NCBI GenBank assembly: GCA_024693285.1
Contig: JAILLE010000044.1
Location: 1 to 64,000 of the forward strand
Reading direction: 5' to 3'
Length of the DNA stretch: 64,000 nucleotides
Origin: Bacteroidales bacterium
GTDB lineage: Bacteria > Bacteroidota > Bacteroidia > Bacteroidales > UBA932
Shown one piece after another: positions 9,251 through 18,346 of the stretch. The number at the start of each line of letters is the position of its first letter. The first letter of the stretch is position 1. Under the pieces are notes generated by a model, which was not told the DNA's origin, searched no databases, and saw only the letters and a program-made list of their open reading frames with translations. Both the position numbers and the translations under genes were made by a program.

Positions 9251-9258
9251 TATCTTTG
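9251..9258 (+). promoter_or_regulatory. Bacteroidota -7 promoter box for tmk
   Basis: TATCTTTG, exact TAnnTTTG, 24 bases upstream of the tmk start. It is back to back with the folP box. Confidence 0.6.
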
Positions 9259-9282
9259 TAGGTTAATTCATTATCTACACCG

Positions 9283-9969
9283 ATGCTTATTGTTCTGGAA
9301 GGATTGGACGGCGCTGGCAAATCCACGCAGGTCAGGAAACTGAAGGCCTATCTTGAGGAGGTCTGCGACGGGTTGGAGTATATCCATTTCCCTAGATACG
9401 ACGCCCCTGTCTACGGCGACCTTATCAGCCGTTTCCTCCGCGGGGACTTCGGTTCAAACGAGTCTGTCCATCCCCAGCTAGTGGCCCTTCTCTTCGCCGA
9501 GGACCGTCACGGGGCGGCTCCCGGGATGAACGCGATCTTAGCGAAAGGAGGAACGGTGCTCCTGGACAGGTACGTGTATTCCAACATAGCCTACCAATGC
9601 GCCAAACTGGCCAATCCGGATGAGAGGGAGAACCTTCGGGAATGGATCCTGAACACCGAGTTCGGGAACTTCGGTCTCCCGAGACCAGACCTTAACATAT
9701 TCCTTGACGTGCCTATCTCCTTTGTGGAAAACAGTCTCGAGAAGAGCAGGAAAGGATCCGACAGGGAATATCTTCACGGAGCCAGGGACATCCATGAATC
9801 CAATATCGAATTCCAGAAGAGAGTAAGGGAGATATATCTCCGCCAAGCGTCTCTCGACCCGGGTCTCATCCCCGTCGACTGCGCCGGTGAAGATGGTGGG
9901 ATGTTACCCCCTGACGACATATTCGCCAAGATTAAGGCTTTGATAGACAAACTTTTGAATATTCAATGA
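9283..9969 (+). CDS. tmk: Thymidylate kinase
   Basis: 228 residues. Phosphorylates dTMP to dTDP. The P-loop EGLDGAGKST is at residue 6, and the nucleoside-binding DRYVYSNIAYQ segment and the LID-like EKSRKGSDREY are clear. The protein is slightly longer than the bacterial average of about 210 residues, with an extra segment after YRYD-type contacts (IHFPRYDAPVYGDLISRFL), a variant common in Bacteroidota. Its stop overlaps the start of the following DoxX-like gene by 4 bases (ATGA), so the two are translationally coupled. Confidence 0.93.
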   Translation: MLIVLEGLDGAGKSTQVRKLKAYLEEVCDGLEYIHFPRYDAPVYGDLISRFLRGDFGSNESVHPQLVALLFAEDRHGAAPGMNAILAKGGTVLLDRYVYSNIAYQCAKLANPDERENLREWILNTEFGNFGLPRPDLNIFLDVPISFVENSLEKSRKGSDREYLHGARDIHESNIEFQKRVREIYLRQASLDPGLIPVDCAGEDGGMLPPDDIFAKIKALIDKLLNIQ

Positions 9970-11180
9970 GAACAAGTGTGACTCGCTATAGGTTTAGGAG
10001 GCTTTGCGCTTTCATTATCGGGCTGGTATTCCTGCTGGCCGGTATTTTCAAACTGCTTGACCCGGCGGGTGCCGGACTGGTGGTTGAGGAATACTACCGG
10101 TTTTGGGGCCTGACATTCATGCTTCCCACCGCGAAGGTGGCAGGTGTGTCTCTTGCCCTTCTCGAGGCTCTTCTCGGCGCTGCCCTGATCAGTGGAGTAT
10201 GGAGAAAAACCGTCGCTATCGCGACCAGTATCCTGCTTATCCTGTTCACGATACTGACTCTTTTCCTGGCCATATTCAATCCTTCGATGGACTGCGGCTG
10301 CTTCGGAGAGGTTATCCATTTGTCGAATCTGGCCACCTTCCTTAAAAACGTAGTCCTCCTGCTTCTGGCTGCCGTCGCATTCTTGCCATTAAAAGAACTC
10401 GGACAACCCAAGAAGAGGAAATATGTCTCATTCATCATAGCCGCGGCCTCGATTATCGGATTCACGATTTACTCGCTCGGATCCCTGCCTCTAGTTGACT
10501 ACACTTCTTTCAGACCCGGGAGCGACCTTGTCGCCGCCAATGGTGATGGGGAAGAATTCATGTCAACCTTCATCTATGAGAAGAACGGGCAGGAAGGCGC
10601 TTTCACTTTGGATAGGCTTCCTGACTCAACCTGGACTTTCGTAAGGACTGAAACTATCCGGTTGAACGGGCCCAAGACCACTGGAGAGCCGCCTGTGCTG
10701 GCTTTCACGGACTCCACCGGGACTTACAAGGACGAGCTTGCCGCATCCGGTAATGTCCTGGTATTATCGGTTCCCGCTCCGGCCGAGATGAGAGGTGATG
10801 AGTGGACAAGGGTCGCCGACGCTATTGACGGGGCCACAAAAGCGGGATTCACCCCCATGCTTCTTGTCACAGGAACCAAAGCCAGGCTTGATCAACTGTC
10901 GAAAATGGTTCCCGAGACACGGGAGAGATTATTGCCTAACACATATTTCTCTGACAGGAAGACATTGCTCGCGATGAACAGATCCAATGGTGGAGCCACC
11001 TGGTTCAACGACGGAGAACTGATCCGCAAGTATCACTCCTGCAAACTCCCCACTGAGGAGGAACTCCTTGAGATGACTGGAGATGACCCCACCGAGACCA
11101 TGATCCACACCAGCACCAAAGGCAGGTTGCGTTTCCAAGGTTTCCTGTTATACACTCTGGCTATCCTATTGCTGATATAA
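9966..11180 (+). CDS. DoxX/MauE-like membrane protein, BT_3928-type
   Basis: 404 residues. The N-terminal half has about four transmembrane helices (residues 13-30, 55-75, 78-103, 120-138) in the DoxX/MauE pattern, starting FIIGLVFLLAGIFKLLDPAG. A CGCFG motif (about 108) lies at the membrane face; in the related MauE family such Cys residues are linked to thiol-redox chemistry. The C-terminal half is soluble, resembles no catalytic family I can name, and ends in another hydrophobic helix. This two-part architecture is known in Bacteroidota as the BT_3928 family, with no established function. It overlaps tmk by 4 bases and is 10 bases before purB. Confidence 0.8.
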   Translation: MRTSVTRYRFRRLCAFIIGLVFLLAGIFKLLDPAGAGLVVEEYYRFWGLTFMLPTAKVAGVSLALLEALLGAALISGVWRKTVAIATSILLILFTILTLFLAIFNPSMDCGCFGEVIHLSNLATFLKNVVLLLLAAVAFLPLKELGQPKKRKYVSFIIAAASIIGFTIYSLGSLPLVDYTSFRPGSDLVAANGDGEEFMSTFIYEKNGQEGAFTLDRLPDSTWTFVRTETIRLNGPKTTGEPPVLAFTDSTGTYKDELAASGNVLVLSVPAPAEMRGDEWTRVADAIDGATKAGFTPMLLVTGTKARLDQLSKMVPETRERLLPNTYFSDRKTLLAMNRSNGGATWFNDGELIRKYHSCKLPTEEELLEMTGDDPTETMIHTSTKGRLRFQGFLLYTLAILLLI

Positions 11181-11190
11181 CTTGATCACC

Positions 11191-12555
11191 ATGATTGAAT
11201 TAGACTCCCTGACCGCCGTTTCCCCCATTGATGGACGCTATGCCGCCAAGACATCCACTCTGAGGAATTATTTCAGCGAATATGCTTTGATCCGTTACCG
11301 CACCAGGGTTGAGATCGAGTATTTCATCGCCCTTTGCGGCATTCCGCTTCCTCAACTATTCGATTTCGGTGATGGGACCGGAATGACTAAGGAACTGCTT
11401 TGGGAAGAGCTCCGGAAGGTATATAAGGACATGTCTCCCGAAGACGCTTCCAGGGTCAAAGAGATCGAGAAAGTGACCAATCATGATGTCAAGGCCGTAG
11501 AATATTTCATCAAGGAGAAGTTCGACAATCTCGGCTTGTCACGATGGAAGGAGTTTATCCATTTCGGTCTCACTTCGCAGGACATCAATAATACTTCCCA
11601 GCCATTGATGCTGAAGGAAGCTCTTGATAATGAGTATATTCCGGCACTTAAAGAAATAATCGGGATCCTTTCCGCCGATGCCGTGGAATGGAAGGATATC
11701 CCTATGCTGGCTAAAACTCACGGGCAGCCGGCCACTCCGACCCGTCTAGGCAAGGAGATCCAGGTCTTTGTCGCCCGTCTGGAAGAGCAGCTCCGCCAGT
11801 TCTCCGGTCTGACCTATCCGGCCAAGTTCGGCGGGGCGACCGGTAACATGAACGCCCACAAGGTGGCATACCCGAAAGTCGAATGGAAGTCATTCGCTGA
11901 CAATTTCGTAGCCTCGCTGGGCTTGAGCCGTTCCTACCCCACGACACAGATTGAGCACTATGACAACCTGGCGGCCATTTTCGACTGCCTCCGGAGAATC
12001 AACACGATACTGATCGACCTCTGCAGAGACATCTGGACATATATTTCTATGGAGTATTTCCGCCAAAAGGTCGTCAAGGGAGAGGTCGGGTCTTCGGCCA
12101 TGCCGCATAAGGTCAACCCTATCGACTTCGAGAACGCCGAGGGCAACCTCGGAATGGCGAACGCCGTCTTGACGTTCCTGTCGATGAAACTCCCGATCTC
12201 AAGACTTCAGAGAGACTTGACAGACTCCACGGTACAGAGGAACATTGGGGTTCCGGTAGCTCATGGGATGATCGCTTTCGCGTCACTCAAGAAAGGTCTC
12301 GGGAAACTGATTCTCAACAAAGAAGCTCTTGACGCCGACCTCCACAGGAATTGGGCTGTCGTGGCCGAGGCGCTTCAGACCATTCTCCGTCGTGAAGGCT
12401 ATCCCAACCCGTATGAGACTCTCAAGGCCCTCACAAGGACTGGAGCGGCTATTGATGAGAACACGATCTCAAGCTTCATCGACTCACTTGATGTCGACGA
12501 AGCCATCAAGGAAGAGATGCGTGCCATCACTCCATGGACTTACACTGGACTGTAA
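11191..12555 (+). CDS. purB: Adenylosuccinate lyase
   Basis: 454 residues from the ATG at 11191 (MIELDSLTAVSPIDGRYA); an upstream TTG in frame is unlikely. Cleaves fumarate from adenylosuccinate and from SAICAR in purine synthesis. Family signatures: NHDVKAVEYFIKE, HFGLTSQDINNT, KTHGQPATPTRLGKE (catalytic His) and the flexible-loop signature GSSAMPHKVNPIDFENAEG with its catalytic Ser. The length matches the E. coli-type PurB class. It follows the DoxX-like gene by 10 bases and converges on the FtsB/DivIC gene. Confidence 0.96.
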   Translation: MIELDSLTAVSPIDGRYAAKTSTLRNYFSEYALIRYRTRVEIEYFIALCGIPLPQLFDFGDGTGMTKELLWEELRKVYKDMSPEDASRVKEIEKVTNHDVKAVEYFIKEKFDNLGLSRWKEFIHFGLTSQDINNTSQPLMLKEALDNEYIPALKEIIGILSADAVEWKDIPMLAKTHGQPATPTRLGKEIQVFVARLEEQLRQFSGLTYPAKFGGATGNMNAHKVAYPKVEWKSFADNFVASLGLSRSYPTTQIEHYDNLAAIFDCLRRINTILIDLCRDIWTYISMEYFRQKVVKGEVGSSAMPHKVNPIDFENAEGNLGMANAVLTFLSMKLPISRLQRDLTDSTVQRNIGVPVAHGMIAFASLKKGLGKLILNKEALDADLHRNWAVVAEALQTILRREGYPNPYETLKALTRTGAAIDENTISSFIDSLDVDEAIKEEMRAITPWTYTGL

Positions 12556-12561
12556 TACTGA

Positions 12562-12885
12562 TTATTCAATCACGTAGACATCGTCGCCAGGTTCGGCGAA
12601 ACCGAAGTTCTCCCTTGCGTAACGCTCGAGGGAGTCTTTGTTTGATGTGAGACCCTTGATCTGGGAGTCCATCTCGCCGATTTCCTTATTGTATTTCTCG
12701 ATCAGGTTGTTCTGGCGCTTTATCTCCGCGCCGGCCCTGACCCAACGGACGATATTATTCTGATTGATGAAACCGACCATGAGAATGAATATCACGGTCG
12801 CGACAATAGAATAACGGATAAAGGAACGTTTCTCAGCGTTCTTGCCGTCTTTGTCCCTGTTCCAAATATCCCTGAACTTTCCCAT
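12562..12885 (-). CDS. FtsB/DivIC-type septum formation initiator
   Basis: 107 residues. A short basic cytoplasmic segment is followed by one transmembrane helix (about 26-45, YSIVATVIFILMVGF), a coiled coil (about 52-85) and the family's ending YARENFGFAEPGDDVYVIE. Such proteins are bitopic members of the division complex that bridge FtsL to late septal proteins. Its position and size fit the Bacteroidota FtsB/DivIC family; the two names cannot be separated from sequence alone. It is a single gene between convergent purB and divergent nucleotidyltransferase. Confidence 0.88.
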   Translation of the reverse strand: MGKFRDIWNRDKDGKNAEKRSFIRYSIVATVIFILMVGFINQNNIVRWVRAGAEIKRQNNLIEKYNKEIGEMDSQIKGLTSNKDSLERYARENFGFAEPGDDVYVIE

Positions 12886-12907
12886 CTGGCCATTAATGCT
12901 ATTAACG

Positions 12908-12915
12908 CGAAAATA
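12908..12915 (-). promoter_or_regulatory. Putative -7 box for the FtsB/DivIC gene
   Basis: TATTTTCG on the minus strand, within CTATTTTCGCG as before folP. It lies two bases from the oppositely oriented box at 12918-12925. Confidence 0.4.
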
Positions 12916-12917
12916 GT

Positions 12918-12925
12918 TATTTTTG
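12918..12925 (+). promoter_or_regulatory. Bacteroidota -7 promoter box for the nucleotidyltransferase gene
   Basis: TATTTTTG matches TAnnTTTG. The leader to the ATG at 12970 is about 40 bases and A/T rich. Confidence 0.55.
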
Positions 12926-12969
12926 TAAAATAAAAAATCGAGTCATCAACAATTTAAAACAATAAAGAC

Positions 12970-13908
12970 ATGAAACCAACACTTCTAGTCCTGGCAGCGG
13001 GGATGGGCAGCCGCTATGGCGGCCTCAAACAGATGGACGGCCTTGGTCCCAACGGAGAGACAATCATCGATTATTCGATTTATGACGCCGTTGAGGCTGG
13101 TTTCGGCAAAGTCGTCTACATAGTCAGAGAGTATTTCCTGGAACAATTCAAAGAGACGGTACGTAACAAGTATTCCGGTGTGCTTTGTCCTGACGGGACT
13201 CCCCTGGAATTCGATTTCGTGGTCCAGGAGCTGAACAAGATCCCCTCCAGGTTCACCCTCAATCCTGAGCGCCAGAAGCCATGGGGCACCGCCCATGCCG
13301 TGCTGATGGCGAAGGATGTTATCCACGAGCCTTTCGCTGTGATCAATGGCGATGACTTCTATGGGAAAGAGTCCTTCAAGATTATCGGTGAATGGCTTAG
13401 GGCCCATGAAGGTAGCGAAGGAGTATGCGCTATCGTGGGTTTTGAGCTCGACAACACCCTTTCCGAGTTTGGTAAGGTCTCAAGGGGCATCTGCCATTAC
13501 GACGAGCACAAGAACCTGACCGATGTCATTGAATATGTCAATGTCGGCGCTGACGAAGACGGCAAGGTCTATGGAGACAACACCGTCTCTGGTGAGACCC
13601 ATCTTGAGGTCGACGCCAAGGCTCTCTGTTCTATGAATATGTGGGGCTTTACCCCCGACTATTTCAAACTCAGCGAGGACGTCTTTGAGAAGTTCCTGGA
13701 AATCAACCTTATGGAACTTAAAAAGGAGTACTACATCCCCTACGCTGTGGACTACATCATGAAAAACAACGGCTACAAGTGTGAGGTCTTGTCCACTCCC
13801 GCCCACTGGTTCGGCGTGACTTACAAGGAAGACCGTCCGGGAGTCGTCGCCAAATTCAAAGATCTCGCCGAACAAGGTGTCTACCCTACTCCTCTTTGGA
13901 AAAAATAG
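12970..13908 (+). CDS. Sugar-phosphate nucleotidyltransferase (NTP_transferase family)
   Basis: 312 residues. The N-terminal signature LVLAAGMGSRYGGLKQMDG is the nucleotide-binding G-X-G-S/T-R-x(n)-K pattern of GT-A-type nucleotidyltransferases. VINGDDFYG supplies the metal-binding Asp. A C-terminal region with MNMWGFTPDYF and WFGVTYKEDRPGV is typical of a Bacteroidota clade annotated only as nucleotidyltransferase. The sugar and the NTP cannot be told from sequence. It is followed by the CPBP protease gene after 9 bases. Confidence 0.85.
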   Translation: MKPTLLVLAAGMGSRYGGLKQMDGLGPNGETIIDYSIYDAVEAGFGKVVYIVREYFLEQFKETVRNKYSGVLCPDGTPLEFDFVVQELNKIPSRFTLNPERQKPWGTAHAVLMAKDVIHEPFAVINGDDFYGKESFKIIGEWLRAHEGSEGVCAIVGFELDNTLSEFGKVSRGICHYDEHKNLTDVIEYVNVGADEDGKVYGDNTVSGETHLEVDAKALCSMNMWGFTPDYFKLSEDVFEKFLEINLMELKKEYYIPYAVDYIMKNNGYKCEVLSTPAHWFGVTYKEDRPGVVAKFKDLAEQGVYPTPLWKK

Positions 13909-13917
13909 AGTTTTAAC

Positions 13918-14883
13918 ATGTCCTTTTTCAAACCCAGAAAAGTAGAGAAGAATTATGACCTTCTCTCCTCCTGCTCTTGGTATACCCCGGATGTCGGAGG
14001 GCTATTCGCCGTCCTCGGATGGTTCCTGGTCGGCTTGATCATAGCCGGCATCGTGACCGCACCCCTTATGTTCGGTTCGATTCCCCTATATTATGTCATG
14101 CTGATCATGTACCCTCTGCAGTTTGTGGCGGTATTCATATTCGTGAGAATCAGGAGCTCCCGGAATATGGCTTTCGACACAGGCTACGCCCTTGACAGCA
14201 ATCATTTCGGCAAATGGGGCGGCGCTCTTCTCGCGGTTGCCGTAGGAGTTGGCACCTACGCCGCGGGAATGATGCTGGAGGTTGTGAACCAATACCTTCC
14301 AGACACTGAAGGAAGCCTGATGGAGACAATGGCCAAGATGATGGAAGGCCCCCTTTGGGTCAATCTCGTCACAATGGCCATCATGGCTCCCTTATGCGAG
14401 GAATGGCTGTGCAGAGGTGTCATACTCAGAGGTCTTCTCAACTATGAGCACAAAAGTCCGGAAACGGATGAAGTCAGGTCCCGCGGAATGAGCCCGGCTC
14501 TCGCCATTGTCATTTCCGCCATATTCTTTGCCGCAATCCATGGCAATATCTGGCAGGGGGTGACCGCTTTCGCCATCGGCTGCCTCTTCGGATATGTCTA
14601 CTATCGCACTGGTTCCCTGAAGCTTACCATGCTGATGCACTGTGTCAACAACACGATAGCGGTCCTTATGGGCAAGTTCGCTCCGGAATCCCTCAAAGAT
14701 GCCAAGAGCATACTTGAGATTGTCCCCGTCTGGGAATATGTGATCATCTTCGTTGTCAGCGCGGCTTTCCTTTGGTTCCTTATAGATTACTTGAGAAAAA
14801 TCGAGCTACAGGATCCTCAAGGCAACTGCGACATTATCCCCTCTTCTGAGGATTTGATCTCCAATGGAGAAAGTGTACAATGA
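13918..14883 (+). CDS. CPBP-family intramembrane glutamic endopeptidase
   Basis: 321 residues, about eight transmembrane helices. The CPBP (Abi/CAAX protease-like) motifs are clear: CEEWLCRGVILRG (EExxxR, about residue 160), FFAAIHGN (FxxxH, about 206) and the third motif LMHCVNNTIA. Family members cleave substrates in the membrane or act in bacteriocin immunity; no substrate can be inferred. An acidic/polar C-terminal tail follows the last helix. Its 3' end overlaps the next gene by 20 bases. Confidence 0.9.
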   Translation: MSFFKPRKVEKNYDLLSSCSWYTPDVGGLFAVLGWFLVGLIIAGIVTAPLMFGSIPLYYVMLIMYPLQFVAVFIFVRIRSSRNMAFDTGYALDSNHFGKWGGALLAVAVGVGTYAAGMMLEVVNQYLPDTEGSLMETMAKMMEGPLWVNLVTMAIMAPLCEEWLCRGVILRGLLNYEHKSPETDEVRSRGMSPALAIVISAIFFAAIHGNIWQGVTAFAIGCLFGYVYYRTGSLKLTMLMHCVNNTIAVLMGKFAPESLKDAKSILEIVPVWEYVIIFVVSAAFLWFLIDYLRKIELQDPQGNCDIIPSSEDLISNGESVQ

Positions 14884-15421
14884 TCCTGATGTCGGGGAAG
14901 TGATTCTCCGGAAGGGTCGCGGCTACAAGAGGATAACATTGAAAGTGGGCCATCGGCACGGGGTGTCCGTGTCGATGCCTTGGTTTGTGCCATACAAGAT
15001 TGGTCTGGATCTATTCTTGAAAAAGAAGGATTGGGTACTGGAAATAATTGAGCGTCAGAATAATAAGCTAATCGGAGAACCACAGCCCTCACCCGAGCGG
15101 ATAGAGGAATGGAGGGCGGAAGCCAAAAGAATCCTCCCTGCTCGTCTCGCTGAGTTGGCCAAGGAATATTCTTTTGAATATAACCAAGTCAGGATCAAAC
15201 ACAACATATCCAACTGGGGCAGTTGCTCTCGAAAAGGGAACATCAATCTCAACCTTAACCTTGTGCGAGTGCCTGAGGATCTGAGGGACTATGTTCTTCT
15301 ACATGAGCTCTGCCATCTGCGCCATCCCAATCATGGCCCGGAATTCCACGCCTTGCTTGAGACCCTTTGTCCTAACCACAAGGTCAAAGAGAAAGAGCTG
15401 AGAAAATACAGAATCCTTTGA
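14864..15421 (+). CDS. YgjP-like (DUF45) metallopeptidase
   Basis: 185 residues. Zinc-protease motif LLHELCHLRHPNHGPEFH (HExxH at about 146, then a third His) with the preceding NWGSCSRKGNINLN, the hallmark of the YgjP/SprT-like M48-related family. No signal peptide, so it is cytoplasmic. Its physiological substrate is unknown. The first 20 bases overlap the end of the CPBP protease gene, suggesting coupled translation of two proteases. Confidence 0.9.
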   Translation: MEKVYNDPDVGEVILRKGRGYKRITLKVGHRHGVSVSMPWFVPYKIGLDLFLKKKDWVLEIIERQNNKLIGEPQPSPERIEEWRAEAKRILPARLAELAKEYSFEYNQVRIKHNISNWGSCSRKGNINLNLNLVRVPEDLRDYVLLHELCHLRHPNHGPEFHALLETLCPNHKVKEKELRKYRIL

Positions 15422-15467
15422 GTTGCCAAGATTTTGAATCCACGCTTGTTTTATAAGAAAAAAACCG

Positions 15468-15475
15468 TATCTTTG
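15468..15475 (+). promoter_or_regulatory. Bacteroidota -7 promoter box for rpsO
   Basis: TATCTTTG, exact TAnnTTTG, with TTGTTTT near the -33 position (15446-15452). The leader to the ATG is about 40 bases, A/T rich and without an obvious hairpin. Confidence 0.65.
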
Positions 15476-15520
15476 CAGGCTATTTATTTTTAACAGTTTA
15501 AACAATTAATTATTTGCGAA

Positions 15521-15796
15521 ATGGCAGAGTATTTACAAGCCGACAAGAAGCAAGAGATTTTCGCAAAGTACGGGAAGTCTAATACAGACACCGGCTCACC
15601 TGAGAGTCAAGTTGCTTTATTTTCCTACCGTATCAGTCACCTCACGGAGCACGTGAAGAAGAACAAGAAGGACGTTGTCACACGCCGTTCCCTCCTTCGC
15701 CTCGTAGGTAAGAGACGTCAGCTCCTGGACTACCTCCAGAGGACCGACATCGAGAGATACAGAAACATTATCAAGGAGCTCGGTCTCCGTCGATAA
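15521..15796 (+). CDS. rpsO: Small ribosomal subunit protein S15
   Basis: 91 residues. Binds 16S rRNA helices 20-22 early in 30S assembly. Conserved segments: [22 protein letters not shown], then [23 protein letters not shown] and [13 protein letters not shown]. Length is standard. It is followed by a strong terminator and then pnp, an order shared by many bacteria. Confidence 0.97.
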   Translation: MAEYLQADKKQEIFAKYGKSNTDTGSPESQVALFSYRISHLTEHVKKNKKDVVTRRSLLRLVGKRRQLLDYLQRTDIERYRNIIKELGLRR

Positions 15797-15816
15797 TCAT
15801 ACGATAGGAAAACGAA

Positions 15817-15860
15817 AAAGGGATTGGCGCGCGGCATCCGCGGCCATCCCTTTCTTTTTT
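15817..15860 (+). terminator. Intrinsic terminator after rpsO
   Basis: AAAGGGAT...GGC and GGCCATCCCTTT pair with one bulge, with an inner CGCGG/CCGCG stem, and are followed by CTTTTTT. It lies 20 bases after the rpsO stop and just before pnp. Confidence 0.8.
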
Positions 15861-15885
15861 AGGAAAAAGCGGTAAAAGCAGTTAA

Positions 15886-18252
15886 ATGAACGTTATCACA
15901 AAGAAAATCGAGTTATCCGACGGTAGGATAATCGAGATCGAGACCGGCAAACTCGCCAAGCAGGCGGCCGGCTCAGCGGTGGTCAAGATGGGAGGCACAA
16001 TGCTCCTCGCCACTGTCACCTGCGCCAAGGAAGTGAAAGAGGGAACCGATTTCATGCCCCTCACAGTTGATTACAGGGAAAAATTCTATGCCGCGGGACG
16101 TTTCCCCGGAGGTTTCCTCAAGAGAGAGAGCCGCCCCTCTGACTACGAGGTGCTCATCTCACGCCTTGTCGACCGTCCGATCCGTCCCCTCTGGCCTGAT
16201 GATTTCCATCTTGAGGTTTTCGTCAATGTGAACCTCATCTCCGCCGAGAAGGACATCCAGCCCGACGCTCTCGCCGGTCTGGCCGCCTCTTGCGCACTGG
16301 CCGTTTCCGACCTTCCTTTCGGAGGTCCTATCTCTGAGGTCAGGGTCTGCCGTATTGATGGGAAGTTCGTTATCAACCCCACCTTCACCGAGATGGAAAG
16401 CGCCGACCTCGAACTCATGGTCGCCGCCACCGAGGAGAATATCATGATGGTCGAGGGTGAGATGAAGGAAGTTCCTGAGGATGTGATGCTTGACGCCATC
16501 AAGTTCGCTCACGAGGAGATCAAGCGCCACTGCCGTGTCCAGAAAGAACTCATGCATGAGCTCGGCACCGACGTGAACAAGCGCGACTATCCCCATGACG
16601 AGGAGGACGAGGAGATCAAGAACAAGATCCACGAGTTCGCTTACGACAAGTGCTATGCGCTGGCCAAATCAGCCAAGCCCAAGCACGAGCGTGAGGACGG
16701 CTTCGAGGCCATCAAGGCTGAGGCCATCGAGTCCCTTGGACTGACCGAGGAGGAAGTCGAGGAAAAGAAGATGATGATTGACCGTTATTTCGGTCACGAG
16801 CAGAGGGAGGCCCTCCGCAACCTCGTCCTTGATGAGGGTCTGCGCGTTGACGGCCGCGGAACCACCGAGGTTCGCCCCATCTGGTGCGAGGTTGACTACC
16901 TTCCTTGCGCCCACGGCTCAGCCATCTTCACCCGTGGTGAGACCCAGGCTTTGGCCTCCGTCACCCTCGGAACGAAACTCGATATGAAAGAGATGGACGA
17001 GGTCCTCATCCAGGGTGACCAGCAGTTCATTCTCCACTATAACTTTCCTCCTTTCGCGACTGGTGAGGCGAAGCCCCAGCGCAGCGTGGGACGCCGTGAG
17101 ATCGGTCATGGAAACCTGGCCTACAGGGCCCTCAAGGCTGTTATGCCCCAGGCTCCTGACTTCCCTTACGCTGTCCGCGTGGTTTCTGATATTCTCGAGT
17201 CCAACGGCTCATCTTCCCAGGCCTCCATTTGCGGAGGTTGCCTCGCCCTGATGGACGCTGGTGTCAAGATCTCCAAGCCTGTCGCGGGAGTCGCTATGGG
17301 ACTCATTACTGACGAGAAGGATCCTAACGGCCGCTATGCTATCCTGACCGACATCCTCGGTGACGAGGATCACCTCGGTGACATGGACTTCAAGGTGGCC
17401 GGAACAAAGGACGGTATCACCGCCACACAGATGGACATCAAGGTCGACGGCCTGTCCTATGACGTGCTGGCCAAGGCCCTGAAGCAGGCCCACGAGGGCA
17501 GGATGCACATCATGGGTGAGATGATGAAGTGCATTGACAAGCCTCGCGAGGATTACAAGCCGTTCGTCCCCAGGATCATCTCCTTCGAGATTGCCAAGGA
17601 GTTCATCGGAGCCGTCATCGGAAAGGGTGGAGAGACCATCCAGAAGATCCAGGCTGAGACCGGTGCTGTCGTCAACATCGATGAGGTTGACGGAAAGGGT
17701 ATCGTGGACATCGCCACCAACGACGCCGAGGCCATGAAGAAGGCTTACGATTGGATCCAGGGCATCTGCGCTGTTCCGGAGGTCGGTAAGACCTATCACG
17801 GAAAGATTGTCTCCATTCTCGAGTTCGGAGCATTTGTCGAGATCCTTCCAGGCAAGGAAGGCCTTCTGCATGTCTCCGAGATAGCTTGGAACAAGACAGA
17901 GAATGTCGAGGACGTGCTCGCGGTCGGACAGGAAGTCGACGTCAAACTGCTTGAGATCGACCAGAAGACCGGTAAGATGAGGCTTTCCATGAGGGCTCTC
18001 CAGCCCAAGCCGGAAGGCTATGTCGAGCCCGCCCGTCGTCCCCGCGGAAATGGTGGCGGAAACGGTGGTGAGCGTCGTCCCGGTGGAAACGAGCGCCATG
18101 GCAATGGCGGTGAGCGCAGGAATGGTGGGAACGAGCGTCATGGCAATGGCGGTAATGACCGCAGGAACGGTGGCGAGCGCAAGTTCGGCCAAAGAAACAA
18201 TAACGCTCCGAAACCCGAACCCTCCAACGACACCACAGAGGAGTACTTCTAG
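15886..18252 (+). CDS. pnp: Polynucleotide phosphorylase
   Basis: 788 residues. 3'-5' phosphorolytic exoribonuclease. Domains: RNase PH 1 (1 to about 230; [20 protein letters not shown]), helical linker, RNase PH 2 (about 320-550; [20 protein letters not shown] and the [18 protein letters not shown] catalytic region), KH (about 560-620; [15 protein letters not shown]), S1 (about 630-705; [18 protein letters not shown]). After residue about 715 comes a low-complexity tail of Gly/Asn/Arg repeats such as [14 protein letters not shown], which probably binds RNA or partner proteins. It follows rpsO, with its own terminator after the stop. Confidence 0.97.
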   Translation: MNVITKKIELSDGRIIEIETGKLAKQAAGSAVVKMGGTMLLATVTCAKEVKEGTDFMPLTVDYREKFYAAGRFPGGFLKRESRPSDYEVLISRLVDRPIRPLWPDDFHLEVFVNVNLISAEKDIQPDALAGLAASCALAVSDLPFGGPISEVRVCRIDGKFVINPTFTEMESADLELMVAATEENIMMVEGEMKEVPEDVMLDAIKFAHEEIKRHCRVQKELMHELGTDVNKRDYPHDEEDEEIKNKIHEFAYDKCYALAKSAKPKHEREDGFEAIKAEAIESLGLTEEEVEEKKMMIDRYFGHEQREALRNLVLDEGLRVDGRGTTEVRPIWCEVDYLPCAHGSAIFTRGETQALASVTLGTKLDMKEMDEVLIQGDQQFILHYNFPPFATGEAKPQRSVGRREIGHGNLAYRALKAVMPQAPDFPYAVRVVSDILESNGSSSQASICGGCLALMDAGVKISKPVAGVAMGLITDEKDPNGRYAILTDILGDEDHLGDMDFKVAGTKDGITATQMDIKVDGLSYDVLAKALKQAHEGRMHIMGEMMKCIDKPREDYKPFVPRIISFEIAKEFIGAVIGKGGETIQKIQAETGAVVNIDEVDGKGIVDIATNDAEAMKKAYDWIQGICAVPEVGKTYHGKIVSILEFGAFVEILPGKEGLLHVSEIAWNKTENVEDVLAVGQEVDVKLLEIDQKTGKMRLSMRALQPKPEGYVEPARRPRGNGGGNGGERRPGGNERHGNGGERRNGGNERHGNGGNDRRNGGERKFGQRNNNAPKPEPSNDTTEEYF
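18040..18200 (+). repeat. Gly-Asn-Arg repeat tail of pnp
   Basis: Tandem degenerate units such as GGAAACGAGCGCCATGGCAA encode [10 protein letters not shown] and GGERRNGG copies. They lie after the S1 domain and are the only strongly repetitive DNA in the gene. Confidence 0.75.
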
Positions 18253-18274
18253 CAGATAAGCTTTTCTGAAAAAG

Positions 18275-18310
18275 AGCTGGCTAATCCTTCGATTGGTCAG
18301 CTTTTTTTAT
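18275..18310 (+). terminator. Intrinsic terminator after pnp
   Basis: AGCTGGCTAATC and GATTGGTCAGCT pair through 12 positions counting G-U pairs around a 4-base loop, then TTTTTTTATTAT. The GH29 gene begins 37 bases further on. Confidence 0.85.
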
Positions 18311-18346
18311 TATCTTGGAAAAGATTTGATAAATCGTCACCACATT

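Noticed and set aside
17209..18192. Open frame of over 300 codons opposite pnp
   Set aside because: It mirrors the codon bias of pnp and shows no domain; pnp is complete on the plus strand.
18293..18346. Upstream start for the GH29 enzyme
   Set aside because: It would begin inside the pnp terminator stem and place residues before a normal signal peptide.
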